A DNA stretch of 64,000 bases from Symbiodinium sp. CCMP2592 (taxonomy: Eukaryota; Sar; Dinophyceae; Suessiales; Symbiodiniaceae). The stretch lies in contig CAJNDT010003435.1 in the NCBI GenBank assembly GCA_905221615.1, positions 333,437 through 397,436 on the forward strand, written 5' to 3'. This document shows, in pieces, positions 41,525-52,250 of this stretch (positions are counted from its first letter, which is position 1; every line of letters begins with the position of its first letter). Below the pieces are notes generated by a model. The model was given only the letters and a program-made list of their open reading frames with translations. It did no database searches and was not told the origin of the DNA. A program made the position numbers and the translations under genes.

Positions 41525-41700
41525 GGCACTTGCCAAATGCAATAGTGATAGTCCTAGTAGTAGTCGTCGTCGTAGTGGCAGTGGCAGTAGTGTCAGTGGC
41601 AGCAGCAGCAGCAATAGCCGGAACAGCAGTAGCAGTAGCAGTGGTTCTAGTACTGCTGCCGTGGCCGCGCCTGCTGCGTGCTGCAGCAGCAGCGACATAT
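41525..41700. repeat. AGTAGC/CAGCAG trinucleotide-rich region after the kinase stop
   Basis: Mixed AGT, GCA and AGC triplets; open in several frames as poly-Ser/Val/Ala, so not coding. Begins 14 nt after the stop, probably 3' UTR. Confidence 0.75.
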
Positions 41701-42040
41701 TTTTGTGGATAAGCACGCAATCTGAAGATTGAGGGGGGACTAGCGGCCAGCGTCTATTGTACCAAAGCCGGCAAAAGTCAGTCCTCCTCAACGACGATGA
41801 AAACCCCGAAATAACCCTGGCCCCCCCCCCCTAACCCAAGCCCACGTGTAATTCCCCAAGACGCCCAAAGGTCCGGGTCGTTACAGCGACGGCTTCCAGT
41901 GATGCATTTCGGTCCGGGGCGCGGAGATCGCAGCGAAGGCCCCAGCCTCCCGTTCAGGTTTCCAGACTTCTTGGGGTTTGGGCTTTTTGGGTTTGGGTTT
42001 GGGGGTGCGCGCCAGGCGTGCAGGATCGCTCGGTGTATTG

Positions 42041-42960
42041 GAGACTCATAGATCGCTTGCCCTAAACCCTAAACCCGTGGCATCTGTCAGCCCAAAGCGC
42101 GTTGGAGCCAGGTCGCGGCCCTCTCGGGGCAAAGGTCTGCAGAGCACGCGTTCTCAGGGGCTCAGAGTGACGGAAGATGATGCAGGTGTCCTGATGTTTC
42201 CTAGTCCCAAATGCCCTAAAAGCTATAAGGCATGGCATACACATATACACATAATTAAGATTCATATACATAAACATATAGTCTAGACCTGAAACCTCAG
42301 AACCATGAGTCATCTGGAAGCCCCCAATACTTCAGTTGCAATGTAGTATAGGCCTTTTTTCTCTGCGCCTTGTTTCAGGTAGGAGACCTGCGAATGACCG
42401 AAGCCTACAAGCCCAAGGCCCTGGAAACCCCAAGCCGCACATGTAGCAAGCTTGATACACACGTGCCCCTTGAGCATTCACCAGAGCCAGCTCTTGCTCT
42501 TTCGAATGCCAAAAAGAAAATGGAAGTCGGTGGTTGAGGGTGCGGTTTGAAGGAATCTAGAAGGGTTTTGTAAGGATTCCGAAAGGATAAACTCTGCTAC
42601 CCTAAGGGTCCAAAGGACCCAAGAATCAGGTACTCGGTTATAGGATGGTAGTTATGTAGGTTACTCTTTTGGAGAGTATATGATAACTAGGTACTTGGAC
42701 CCTTAGGGCTACAGTTTCTCCAAATGGTCTTTCGAGTTCAGGGTTCTCAAGCTTTCGGGCAGGGGTTTGGGGTGCACGTTGCACTCCAAGCCAGCGGAAT
42801 GCTCTATAAGCCCTAAACCCAAAACCCCGGAACGCTATACCCTAAGCCAAATACCCTAAGCCACCCGCGGAACCAGCTGGGAAAGTATCCTTGCTCGTGA
42901 AGCTGCAGGTGATAGAGGCTTCAGAATGGAGTCACGGCTGAGAGGGCGTCTTCAAATCAC
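42041..42960. other. Intergenic region with two weak exon-like islands and a family N element
   Basis: 42079-42200 reads SPKRVGARSRPSRGKGLQST on +, and 42866-42970 reads SWESILAREAAGDRGFRMES on +; neither could be phased to a gene. Family N element at 42600-42708. A truncated family F copy lies at 42968-43015. Confidence 0.35.
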
Positions 42961-43014
42961 GTCGCAACCTGGACCCCAGCAGTATGTAGAAGAATGGCAT
43001 TTTGTGCCATTATG

Positions 43015-43500
43015 TTAGTCAGGCAGTACTACTTTGATACGACAGCCGCTGCCCACAAGACCCATGATAGTGGCAACTGCCACCACAAGGAAATCACTCA
43101 TGGCGTCGTCGATCGTCGAGAAGGAACCCTGAGCCCGACATCTTAACAGTCCGAATATTCCGAATATTCCCTTACCTGGAGAATGTAGAATAATAGCCTT
43201 TGATAGGTATTGGGCCAGTATTTTACCTACTTTGGGGGGCTTCGGTACATCCGACAACCACCCAGAAACCCCCGCATTCCTACGGGATAAGCGCACCGAC
43301 CCCAAAGGCCGAGAGGGGTTCACTATAGAGCTGATATGATGCTTCTTCTGATGCTTCGGCTGGAAAGCTTGGCGACCACCCGGAGCCTGAATTTGCCCAC
43401 CTGTCGGGGCCCTGGCACGAGGAGTCAGGTAGTCCAATTTCTTCGGCTTCTGCACCAAAACTCCGACACATCCCTTTCGTGTATTCCTTTCATCCTGTTA
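43015..43500 (-). CDS. 3' end of an unrecognised minus-strand gene (two exons)
   Basis: On the minus strand, an exon at about 43500-43325 reads KPKKLDYLTPRARAPTGGQI then a basic Gln/His/Lys-rich stretch (QPKHQKKHHISSI). The intron (about 43324-43132) contains a family F element at 43165-43252. The last exon (43131-43015) reads GSFSTIDDAMSDFLVVAVAT then IMGLVGSGCRIKVVLPD and stop. The hydrophobic DFLVVAVATIMGLVGSG run could be a C-terminal membrane segment. Acceptor may be at 43131 or slightly upstream. Upstream exons would lie to the right (43.5-48 kb) and were not identified. Confidence 0.45.
43165..43252. mobile_element. Family F element inside a minus-strand intron
   Basis: TTACCTGGAGAATGTAGAAT .. 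ACCTACTTTGGGGGGCTTCG. Lies wholly between the two minus-strand exons at 43015-43131 and about 43325-43500. A further, isolated copy is at 46180-46265. Confidence 0.7.
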
Positions 43501-45153
43501 CCGTAGCCGGTTATTTGCACGGACGCAGCAGGATTTACAGCCTACTGCGCAGATGCACCTCAGCCGCTTCGTGTGTAAGATTTTCTCGAGCACGCCCAAA
43601 AAATGCTGAAGCCACAAAACAAGCACAAGAACACTAAAAGACACGCTTTCCGAAGCTCTTGGTAGAATTGGGACAGCAAGACCAACATAATCCCAAGAAA
43701 ACCTTATTAGTTGTTATGAATTGAGCCGTTTCCTGTCAAGGCTGCATAGATACATGTATATATATATAACGACATATGGATGAGATGTGTTTGCTTATTC
43801 TACTTGTTGTTCTTGTATTGGTTTCGATTGTGGCAATATCGCCATCGTTGGCTTCAAGGACACCTTCCAAGGCATTCGGATCGGCAGAAGTGGTGCCTGA
43901 TTTTGAATTTGGGTCAGGCTCGAAGCTGATTGAAAATGCAGATGCCTCAACGTTTTGATCGCAGTCATATCACTACAGTTGGCTTCAAGAACGTGGCCCG
44001 ACTTTTCCTAGTTAGTTTGGCAGAAAGCTTGACTTGTCTTCATTGCTTGGACGGATACCGATGATCAGTTGTGGAAGGCTGGTGACCCTAAACCCTAAAC
44101 CATGAATTGTGACAAGTAGTGCTTCATGAATTTATCGTTTTTTGATGTCTCAAATACAATGCTGACCACCGGCCTCAACTGGAGATGTTAAGTTTAAACC
44201 ATGTTCTGCTATCTATCTTTACATGGTAATCAGGGGTGGGAGGTTGCTGTATTCAAACCCAGCAAACTGCAGTGGCTAACTTCCCGAACCGATTCGATGG
44301 CCATATGTCCAACAATCTTTACAACATGTAGCTGCACAAGCCGGGGGAAAGTGGGTCGCCCTCACGTACATGTGTCGCTTGGCAAGATTCTATACCTCGA
44401 GAAAAACCTTTGAGTTAGGGAAAAGTTTTTCGTGGGATAGTAGCAGGGCCAATTATAGTAGTCCGCACACTCTTGAGCAACCACCAAAAACAGAAAGCAT
44501 TGCCCCAGCCGTAGGAGCATCGAATATACGGCATTAGCTGGCCTTAAGAATGTCAAGCATGAGCTGGGGTTTTCATGGTCACCATGCCAAAAACTTGTTT
44601 GAACAGAATCCCATGTCCAGTGAACAAGTTATTGACACTAAACTAACAAGAATTCACAGTTACACATATCCGTATTCATACGGTACACACACATATATAT
44701 ATATACATATATATACATATGTAAATATATGCAAGTTACAGTCTGGATAGTCGCCATTTGATGTGGCAGATTTCATAGAGTGCTCGAAGCGGTTTCATCC
44801 AACATCACCGTTCAAAGTATGCCCGAGCAAGCGAATCCCAGGCAGCATGGAGAATCGCTTCAGCCTCAGCCACCAAACAAAGAAGAGCGCTTGCCGCGTA
44901 TCAACATGGGGTTATATGTTTGGATCTAAGGGATACACACAGGAGTTCTAGAGGGATTTCTGCCCTAAACCCTAAACCCTGGGGGTTGTTACTTGTGCTT
45001 CTGTTGGGGGCCCAGTCTACTCCCCCATGTTGAGAGGTTACTGGGCCTTGATCTCGGTCGTCACGACAATAATCCGGGGCTCTTAAGTAGATCCCTTAAT
45101 GGGGGTTCCTATTATAGTAGTATTATTATAGTAGCATTATTATAGTAGTATTA

Positions 45154-45498
45154 TTATAAAAGTATGATCATAGTAGTATAGGGTCCCAAATTAGGGGATT
45201 TGAGCCACAGTCGGTGAACTAAGTCTGGGATGCGGGATGCCGATCCGTTCACCTCTATAGACTCTATAGTGTTTGGAAGGTCATCAACATGCTTAACTTG
45301 GTGCGCATCTTCAGAACGAAGTTCCTTTTCTCCCGAAAGCATAGCAATGTGGTTCCTGTTTGAAGACGTGGTGGTCTGGGAGTGGGGTGGTGACGTCAAA
45401 ATTTGCTGTAGCGTCCGCAAGGGTCCGCTCTTGTTCTTACCTGTGTTTACGCGTGTCTCACTCGAGCTGTAGTTGCCCTGTGCCATTCGAAGACTCAA
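45154..45498 (-). other. Open reading frame, possibly an exon of the same minus-strand gene
   Basis: A 114-codon minus ORF with ordinary amino-acid composition (GEKELRSEDAHQVKHVDDLP, NTIESIEVNGSASRIPDLVH). The sense-strand alternative is Cys/Trp-rich and unlikely. No domain recognised, no Kozak or splice evidence fixed. Confidence 0.3.
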
Positions 45499-46351
45499 CC
45501 CCTAAAGCAGTGTAAGCCTGTAAATTCAACGCAGCCCTCAACCATGAATCGGCTCGAGGCTTGCGCTGCCTCCAGGCCGAACCTAGGGTTTGGGTTGAGG
45601 GGTTGAGGGCTTCAAGCGTGAGGTAAGGCTTGCCATTTCAAGTTTCGGGTTCAAGAGATTGGGTGCTTAGAATTTTGAAGCCAAGGATTCCACATCGAGA
45701 CGCCATCAGGCAGTGAGATCGTGGGTTTTTCGAGGCATGACTTGGCTGTCCCACACACACACACACACACACCCGCGCACACAAACACTGGCATACGCAC
45801 ACACCAATCGCAATCCCCGAACTCTGGCCCACACTTTGAGCAGGACATGGGCTATCCTGAAAAGGATGCCAGGTGGGCCCTCCGGGGCTGGAAGACGGTC
45901 GAGGAGGCGGAGTTGCCTCTGTGATCTTTGAATGCGCAGCATTGCCCAGCAACTAGTCCTGCCAAAGAAAATTATTCGTGTGGGTCAGCATGTTTTCTTT
46001 GCATATGTTGTGAGGCGCCATTTTGTGAGGATATAGCAGTCCTGGACCCCGTGATGTGACGCATTTATTGCTCCGAGTGCTCTGGTGATCCTCGTAGCCC
46101 GAACCAGTCCTGGAATGATGTTTTGATTTCCTCCGAGTGTGAGATGACATTGTGCCATCCCGGTATTTAATGTGGTATTACCTGGACCCCAAAAGTATGT
46201 AGAATAATGTCTTTTTATAGGTTTTGGGCCATTATTTTATCTACTTTGGGGGGTCTAGGTACTCGTATGTACAGAAGAGTTGACGCTGGATTCTTGCAGC
46301 TTGCGCTCCCGTGAGTGAATTTGGTATTGGCCGCGGGCTTGCATGACCTCC

Positions 46352-46729
46352 TTAATTAAAGTTTAGGCTTGAGGGGTTCGCAGCCTGTGCCAGCAGGCTG
46401 TGGAAATTCTTAGCAGTTGGAAGCTCAGATTTGTCGGAAATGGCTCCCAGATCGAAAGCTGCACCCCCAGATCCGACGAAAGAATTGTGCCCAAAGCCCG
46501 GCACCCCAGTTTTCGTAAGAGCCTGCTCAGCTTTGCAGAGGCCAAGAACTCCCTCGGCTTGGGCTTCAGGTTCCATGCTCAGCGGCGGGTTGCGGAGTTG
46601 CGCGCTTGAACCCGAAACCTGAAATTTAAGCGCCCTGAACCTCGGAATGCCCAAGAAAATTTGCGGACCCTTGCTGATAACACCCGGTTCCGAAGCCCTG
46701 AACCCTATTCCCTGCTCCCTCAACCCCAA
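46352..46729 (-). other. Open reading frame of unknown status
   Basis: 125 codons open on the minus strand (AEQALTKTGVPGFGHNSFVG, GAAFDLGAISDKSELPTAKN). The + strand is also open across 46431-46622, so strand and coding status are undecided. It may be a single exon or chance. Confidence 0.2.
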
Positions 46730-47637
46730 ATCCTGCTCCCTTCATTTTCCATTTCCTGAACCCGAAGCTGCAAGCCTCTTTTCTACAAATCCCCGCTCCT
46801 AAGCCTTAGAAGTTCCTGACCTTGACGACTGTTGCACGCTGAGGGCACGCCACGTTCAAGCACCTCGGATAGAATTGAGCCGTGCGAGTTCGGGGTTTGG
46901 TCTGGGCTTAAACTGGACACCACCTGAACTTTCGGGGTTTAGACCCGTTTATTCTGCAGGGATCGGGGAATGGAAGACAGAATAAGCCTGCAATGGTTTG
47001 TACAACTTTTTCCTCCATTCCCGTTAGTGAGGCCTTACATCAGGTGTATGCAAGGGTGCTTTGGTGTTTAATGTTCAACATCTTGTGTAGTTTGCACACA
47101 CCCACGAAGCGTTGCAGATGGCCATCGAGGATTTTCCTGGACACAATGTAAACTAAATGTGATCTTAGGAATTTCAATTACTCTCGCCCTGATGTTTATG
47201 GTTGCGACAGTACTTCACCGGTTGTTTTCCCTTTAGGTGTTGTTCGTCGCCTAACCCACAAACAGTCCCCGCAACACCGACAATCCTACCCCCCCTCGCA
47301 CCCTCCACCCGAGACCCCAACCGAATCCGCACGCATTGCCACCTTCTGTGGGGCCTTCAAGTCTGCGATTGGCTTCGGATGCCTTTCCAGGCCCGCGACT
47401 AGTTTTGGCCTGTAGCCTGTAGAAACTCTTGGCGGCATACCCCAACTTTTCAGACGCTTCTGTGATGACGCGTGTCCGTGTCTATCTATCACATTTCGCA
47501 ATCGTATGTAATCAATCCTTCTGCATTTTCCCCGAAACCCAAGCGTTCTTCCCATTCTGGGCTTTTGCACAAATGGGCCCAGGCGATGACGTTCAAGACT
47601 TGAATCTCAGCTCATACAATTCAAGGACTCAAGGAAT

Positions 47638-48021
47638 GTGAAAGTCTTGGTTTGGAGATACGTTCCTTTTGGCTCTTGCCTTTCGCTTGTCTGTGTTCTT
47701 GGACCTCAGAAGGTCCTTTTCTCGGTCTCAGGGTTATGTGCGCTTGCAACGGCAATTCCGGAGAGAGTTAGTTGCATGGGGCTCGCGCAGTACAAAGACC
47801 CAAGCGACATGTGCCATCATGTGCCCATTGCGTTCTTGATCTTTGCCGCATACCTCATAGACTTTCAGCTGGTTAAATTATCAGATATGGCACGCCAGAA
47901 AGCCCCTTTTTACAAGGGCATTCGTCTTTGCTTCTCCCATGTTCTATGTCCCCTACAAGGACAAATGACAATGATGACAACTGGAACAACCCCAATACAA
48001 ACCACAACACTCGGGCATTAA
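47638..48021 (+). other. Open reading frame with hydrophobic segments
   Basis: 127 codons, including LSLVCVLGPQKVLFSVSGLC and VPIAFLIFAAYLIDFQLVKL, possibly two membrane helices. No family recognised. It precedes the tandem duplication by 260 bp. Low support. Confidence 0.2.
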
Positions 48022-48280
48022 GGTCTTCGTCTCAAATATTTCCTCGGAGAGGCTATACTTCACATTGACATCAGACCAGCCGGAGCACGCTCGCTCCCAA
48101 CATCGCCTTGTCTGGTCCCATGTGCCTGTTACGCCGGGTTGCTCTATCAGCGTCCGTTCACTACATTTGGGTGATTTAGAGCGGGAGATAAGCTTCGGGA
48201 CTTTCTGGCCCCGCTTATGACAACCCGCTATGTGGGGGTCGTGCTCGCAAGGGAATATGCATCCCCATATGTCTCCTTGG

Positions 48281-49731
48281 AAGTACATGTTCAGTCCCTT
48301 GTGGCTGTTACCTCGGTTCATCCAGGGATAAGCTTCGAAGACGCTCTGGCCCAAACAGCCTACAGTATGTGGGAGAATATTGCCATGCATCCCCAGTATG
48401 TCTCCTTTGAATGGGTAGTCGTCGGCAGGTCCTCAAACTAGAGGATCGTAAATCCCCGTGCCGAGTAAGGACTGCGATCGACCATGGTGATGCCGAGAAG
48501 AGCGTTTCGGGGTCTGATTTCAGCTTTTATCTCAAGTGTTCCAGGTGGCATCGCCTTGCACTTAATTCCAAACCCCATAAACGCCTCTCGGCGTCCTGAT
48601 GACGATTTGCATGGACTGTTACTCATGGCCGAATCTGAGGTTCGTCTTTGATGCTGTAACTGTGCGGCTGGTTGAATCGTCATCCTTGGGCATGGGGTTT
48701 GCTGAGCTGAGGGCAAGACAAACGTTTGAAGCCAGACCCTTTCCGGCTGCGTTTGCTCTTGTCCTGTCTGCTGGCACATAGGACGGGCTGCTGAGTTGAC
48801 CTCCGTAGCTGAGCTAGCTTGTAAAGCGCTTGTGAATCATCTTACTAACCGCAGGCATCTTGAGATCATCCCGTGTACAGTACAGTGGCATCGTTTTCCG
48901 CCTCGTAACTCCGGAAGCCGACATTCGCTCCAAAGCTCTGCGCTGCGCCACGCCTAGGCTGCAGTCGATGCAAAGCCGCTCCTCTGCCGCACGCTGACGT
49001 TTTGACAACAGCTTGTGTACCTGATGACGTCGGGTTAAGGATTGGGTGTTATGAGCCATGACAGGTCTATGGAAAGGTGCTTTTTGCAACCTGTTGCTAG
49101 CCTCTGACCAATACCCCCCAACCCTCGCCCAGAAGATTTTCCAAGCAAGATCCTGCCGCACCCGCCCCTCCAAATACGCATGTTTAGCTCCAATTGAATG
49201 GAATCTGAATCAAGTGCAGTGGATTTTCAATAGGAAGTTGTTTGCTAGACTTCAAAATTTGATGTTGTTTTGAGGGACCAGGAATCCAGGATCCTCTGAG
49301 GTTTCAGGGCGTGAGCGTGAAGTCTCTGATGTTCAGCCCAGCCGAAGGCTGGCACCTCTGACCTTCTTCTCTTTTGTCGGGCTTTAGGGGCTAGCCCCAC
49401 TAATTCGGGGGGGTGTCCGGATTTTTGTTGGTGCCGGGCCCTGCCCGGGGTAGTAATGATGAGTTAACATGATGTGATTAGCATACCATGAGCATATCCT
49501 TAAGCCTGGAGCCCCATTTCCATCCAACATGACAGTCCCTTCTGATCCGGAGAAGATGAGTTATGAGGGGGCTCATGCGGCGGTAAACCTCCAGCCCCTG
49601 CAGCACACAAACCTATCACGCTCTTCAACTTTGCCACATACCGGACATTTGCAGTTGTCCATACTAACATGGCACGTCATGGCGCCCCTCTTTGCAAGAA
49701 CAGGGCCTTGATTTGGGATTCCGTCTTTGCC
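48281..49731. repeat. Tandem duplication, copy 1 (about 1451 bp)
   Basis: Starts AAGTACATGTTCAGTCCCTT. Nearly identical to copy 2 over its whole length, with only scattered substitutions and one small indel near 48370. It contains minus ORFs 48438-48779 (113 codons) and 48814-49173 (119 codons), neither with a recognised domain. A minus reading at about 49560-49678 includes CPVCGKVEE and VCC, a zinc-ribbon-like spacing. Confidence 0.9.
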
Positions 49732-51186
49732 AAGTACATGTTCAGTCCCTTGTGGCTGTTACCTCGGTTCATCCAGGGATAAGCTTCGAAGACGCTTTGG
49801 CCCCGAACAACCTACAGTACCATGTGGGAGAATATTGCCAAGCATCCCCAGTATGTCTCCTTTGAATGGGTAGTCGTCGGCAGGTCCTCAAACTAGAGGA
49901 TCGTAAATCCCCGTGCCGAGTAAGGACTGCGATCGACCATCGTGATGCCGAGAAGAGCGTTTCGGGGTCTGATTTCAGCTTTTCTCTCAAGTGTTCCAGG
50001 TGGCATCGCCTTGCACTTAATTCCAAACCCCATAAACGCCTCTCGGCGTCCTGATGACGATTTGCATGGACTGTTACTCATGGCCGAATCTGAGGTTCGT
50101 CTTTGATGCTGTAACTGTGCGGCTGGTTGAATCGTCATCCTTGGGCATGGGGTTTGCTGAGCTGAGGGCAAGACAAACGTTTGAAGCCAGACCCTTTCCG
50201 GCTGCGTTTGCTCTTGTCCTGTCTGCTGGCACATAGGACGGGCTGCTGAGTTGACCTCCGTAGCTGAGCTAGCTTGTAAAGCGCTTGTGAATCATCTTAC
50301 TAACCGCAGGCATCTTGAGATCATCCCGTGTACAGTACAGTGGCATCGTTTTCCGCCTCGTAACTCCGGAAGCCGACATTCGCTCCAAAGCTCTGCGCTG
50401 CGCCACGCCTAGGCTGCAGTCGATGCAAAGCCGCTCCTCTGCCGCACGCTGACGTTTTGACAACAGCTTGTGTACCTGATGACGTCGGGTTAAGGATTGG
50501 GTGTTATGAGCCATGACAGGTCTATGGAAAGGTGCTTTTTGCAACCTGTTGCTAGCCTCTGATCAATACCCCCCAACCCTCGCCCAGAAGATTTTCCAAG
50601 CAAGATCCCGCCGCACCCGCCCCTCCAAATACGCATGTTTAGCTCCAATTGAATGGAATCTGAATCAAGTGCAGTGGATTTTCAATAGGAAGTTGTTTGC
50701 TAGACTTCAAAATTTGATGTTGTTTTGAGGGACCAGGAATCCAGGATCCTGTGAGGTTTCAGGGCGTGAGCGTGAAGTCTCTGATGTTCAGCCCAGCCGA
50801 AGGCTGGCACCTCTGACCTTCTTCTCTTTTGTCGGGCTTTAGGGGCTAGCCCCACTAATTCGGGGGGGTGTCCGGATTTTTGTTGGTGCCGGGCCCTGCC
50901 CGGGGTAGTAATGATGAGTTAACATGATGTGATTAGCATACCATGAGCATATCCTTAAGCCTGGAGCCCCATTTCCATCCAACATGACAGTCCCTTCTGA
51001 TCCGGAGAAGATGAGTTATGAGGGGGCTCATGCGGCGGTAAACCTCCAGCCCCTGCAGCACACAAGCCTATCACGCTCTTGAACTTTGCCACATACCGGA
51101 CATTTGCAGTTGTCCATACTAACATGGCACGTCATGGCGCCCCTCTTTGCAAGAACAGGGCCTTGATTTGGGATTCCGTCTTTGCC
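49732..51186. repeat. Tandem duplication, copy 2 (1455 bp)
   Basis: Same start and order as copy 1; the corresponding minus ORFs are 49893-50234 and 50269-50544. The second ORF is shortened at its 5' end because a single base change creates a stop, which argues against both copies being under strong coding constraint. Confidence 0.9.
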
Positions 51187-51463
51187 AAGTACATGTTCAG
51201 TCCCTTGTGGCTGTTACCTCGGTTCATCCAGGGATAAGCTTCGAAGACGCTTTGGCCCCGAACAACCTACAGTACCATGTGGGAGAATATTGCCATGCAT
51301 CCCCAGTATGTCTCCTTTGAATGGGTAGTCGTCGGCAGGTCCTCAAACTAGAGGCTCGTAAATCCCCGTGCCGAGTAAGGACTGCGATCGACCATGGTGA
51401 TGCCGAGAAGAGCGTTTCCGGGTATGAGTTCAGCTTTTCTCTCAAGTGTTCTAGGTGGCATCA
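51187..51463. repeat. Tandem duplication, partial copy 3
   Basis: The first about 277 bp of the unit are repeated a third time, then similarity falls abruptly after GGTGGCATC. The minus ORF equivalent (51224-51445) differs by a few residues. Confidence 0.88.
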
Positions 51464-52250
51464 CCTCACAGAAGAATCATTTTTCTTTCAATGCCTTGCT
51501 AGCAAGTTACAGCCACCTATCCAAAGTTCAACGTCTCAAATCCTCCGGTTATAAGATCGCTACATGCAAACACTGGAGCCACTAAATATGTTTCTTGGCA
51601 TGCAGAGCTGTCCAATGTGTCATTCTGATTTGGTGTTCCAACTGCCAACTCATTTTGGCCGTTCATTTTTAGCGGTTCTGGTTTGGCGTTCCAAGTTGCA
51701 AGTTTCATTTTGGGCTGTATGCCCCAGAAACGCTTCGCGGCATCCTCATGGGGATTTATACTTATCGCAAACGATCGCCCAGGAAGGAGCTTTTGCACCA
51801 GTCAGGACAATCGAGGTCCCAAAATGCGAGGCACTCGTTAACCCGTAGTATCGGCATAGAGCGACTTGAACCAAAGCTACGCAGTCTTTAGCCAGCTTAC
51901 ATCTTCTAAGTCGCTAGTCGCTAGCAGGTGCCTGTGGCTCGCTTTTTACGGGTATAATCCATGTCCTGCACTTCCAATGTCCTGCGAGGAGCCATACCTT
52001 AAGCTCTCATCCTTGCGTTGCTGAGGCTGACATGGAAGACCAGTTCCTTGGTCGCATGCGAAGGCCTTTGATGATTCGACTTCAGCTGATGACCTCGGGT
52101 CGAAGCGTTGGGGGTATTATAAACGGTAAAAGGTGTCGGGTATCTAAAGCCTCGCTGCACGGGCCGGCCCTTTGTGTGAGACCAGGCATGATTCGACGCA
52201 GAAGCACGATGTCAAAGGTTTTTCTATTCATGTCAAGTTGAGAATGACGA
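51464..52250. repeat. Diverged relative of the 1455-bp unit
   Basis: Motifs of the unit recur in order but diverged: CCCCAGAAACGCTTCGCGGC at 51723 against CCCCATAAACGCCTCTCGGC at 48571, and GATGACCTCGGGTCGAAGCG at 52089 against GATGACGTCGGGTTAAGGAT at 49023. Judged by eye. Confidence 0.45.

Larger units (their letters stand above)
43501..48180. other. Element-poor region without resolved genes
   Basis: Apart from (TA)n at 44688-44722, (AC)n at 45752-45780, short CCCTAAA stretches at 44085 and 44964, a TAGTATTATTA tract at 45110-45175 and a family F element (46180), the sequence is unique-looking. Exons of the minus-strand gene may be hidden here, but I could not phase them. The small + ORF at 43776-43958 has a signal-peptide-like start but no other support. 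Confidence 0.5.

Noticed and set aside
43776..43958. Secreted small protein with signal peptide
   Set aside because: A hydrophobic start alone in a 60-codon ORF is weak; no splice context, homology or composition support.
48281..51463. Ribosomal RNA repeat
   Set aside because: No recognisable rRNA core sequence is present, and the unit is too short for an rDNA cistron.
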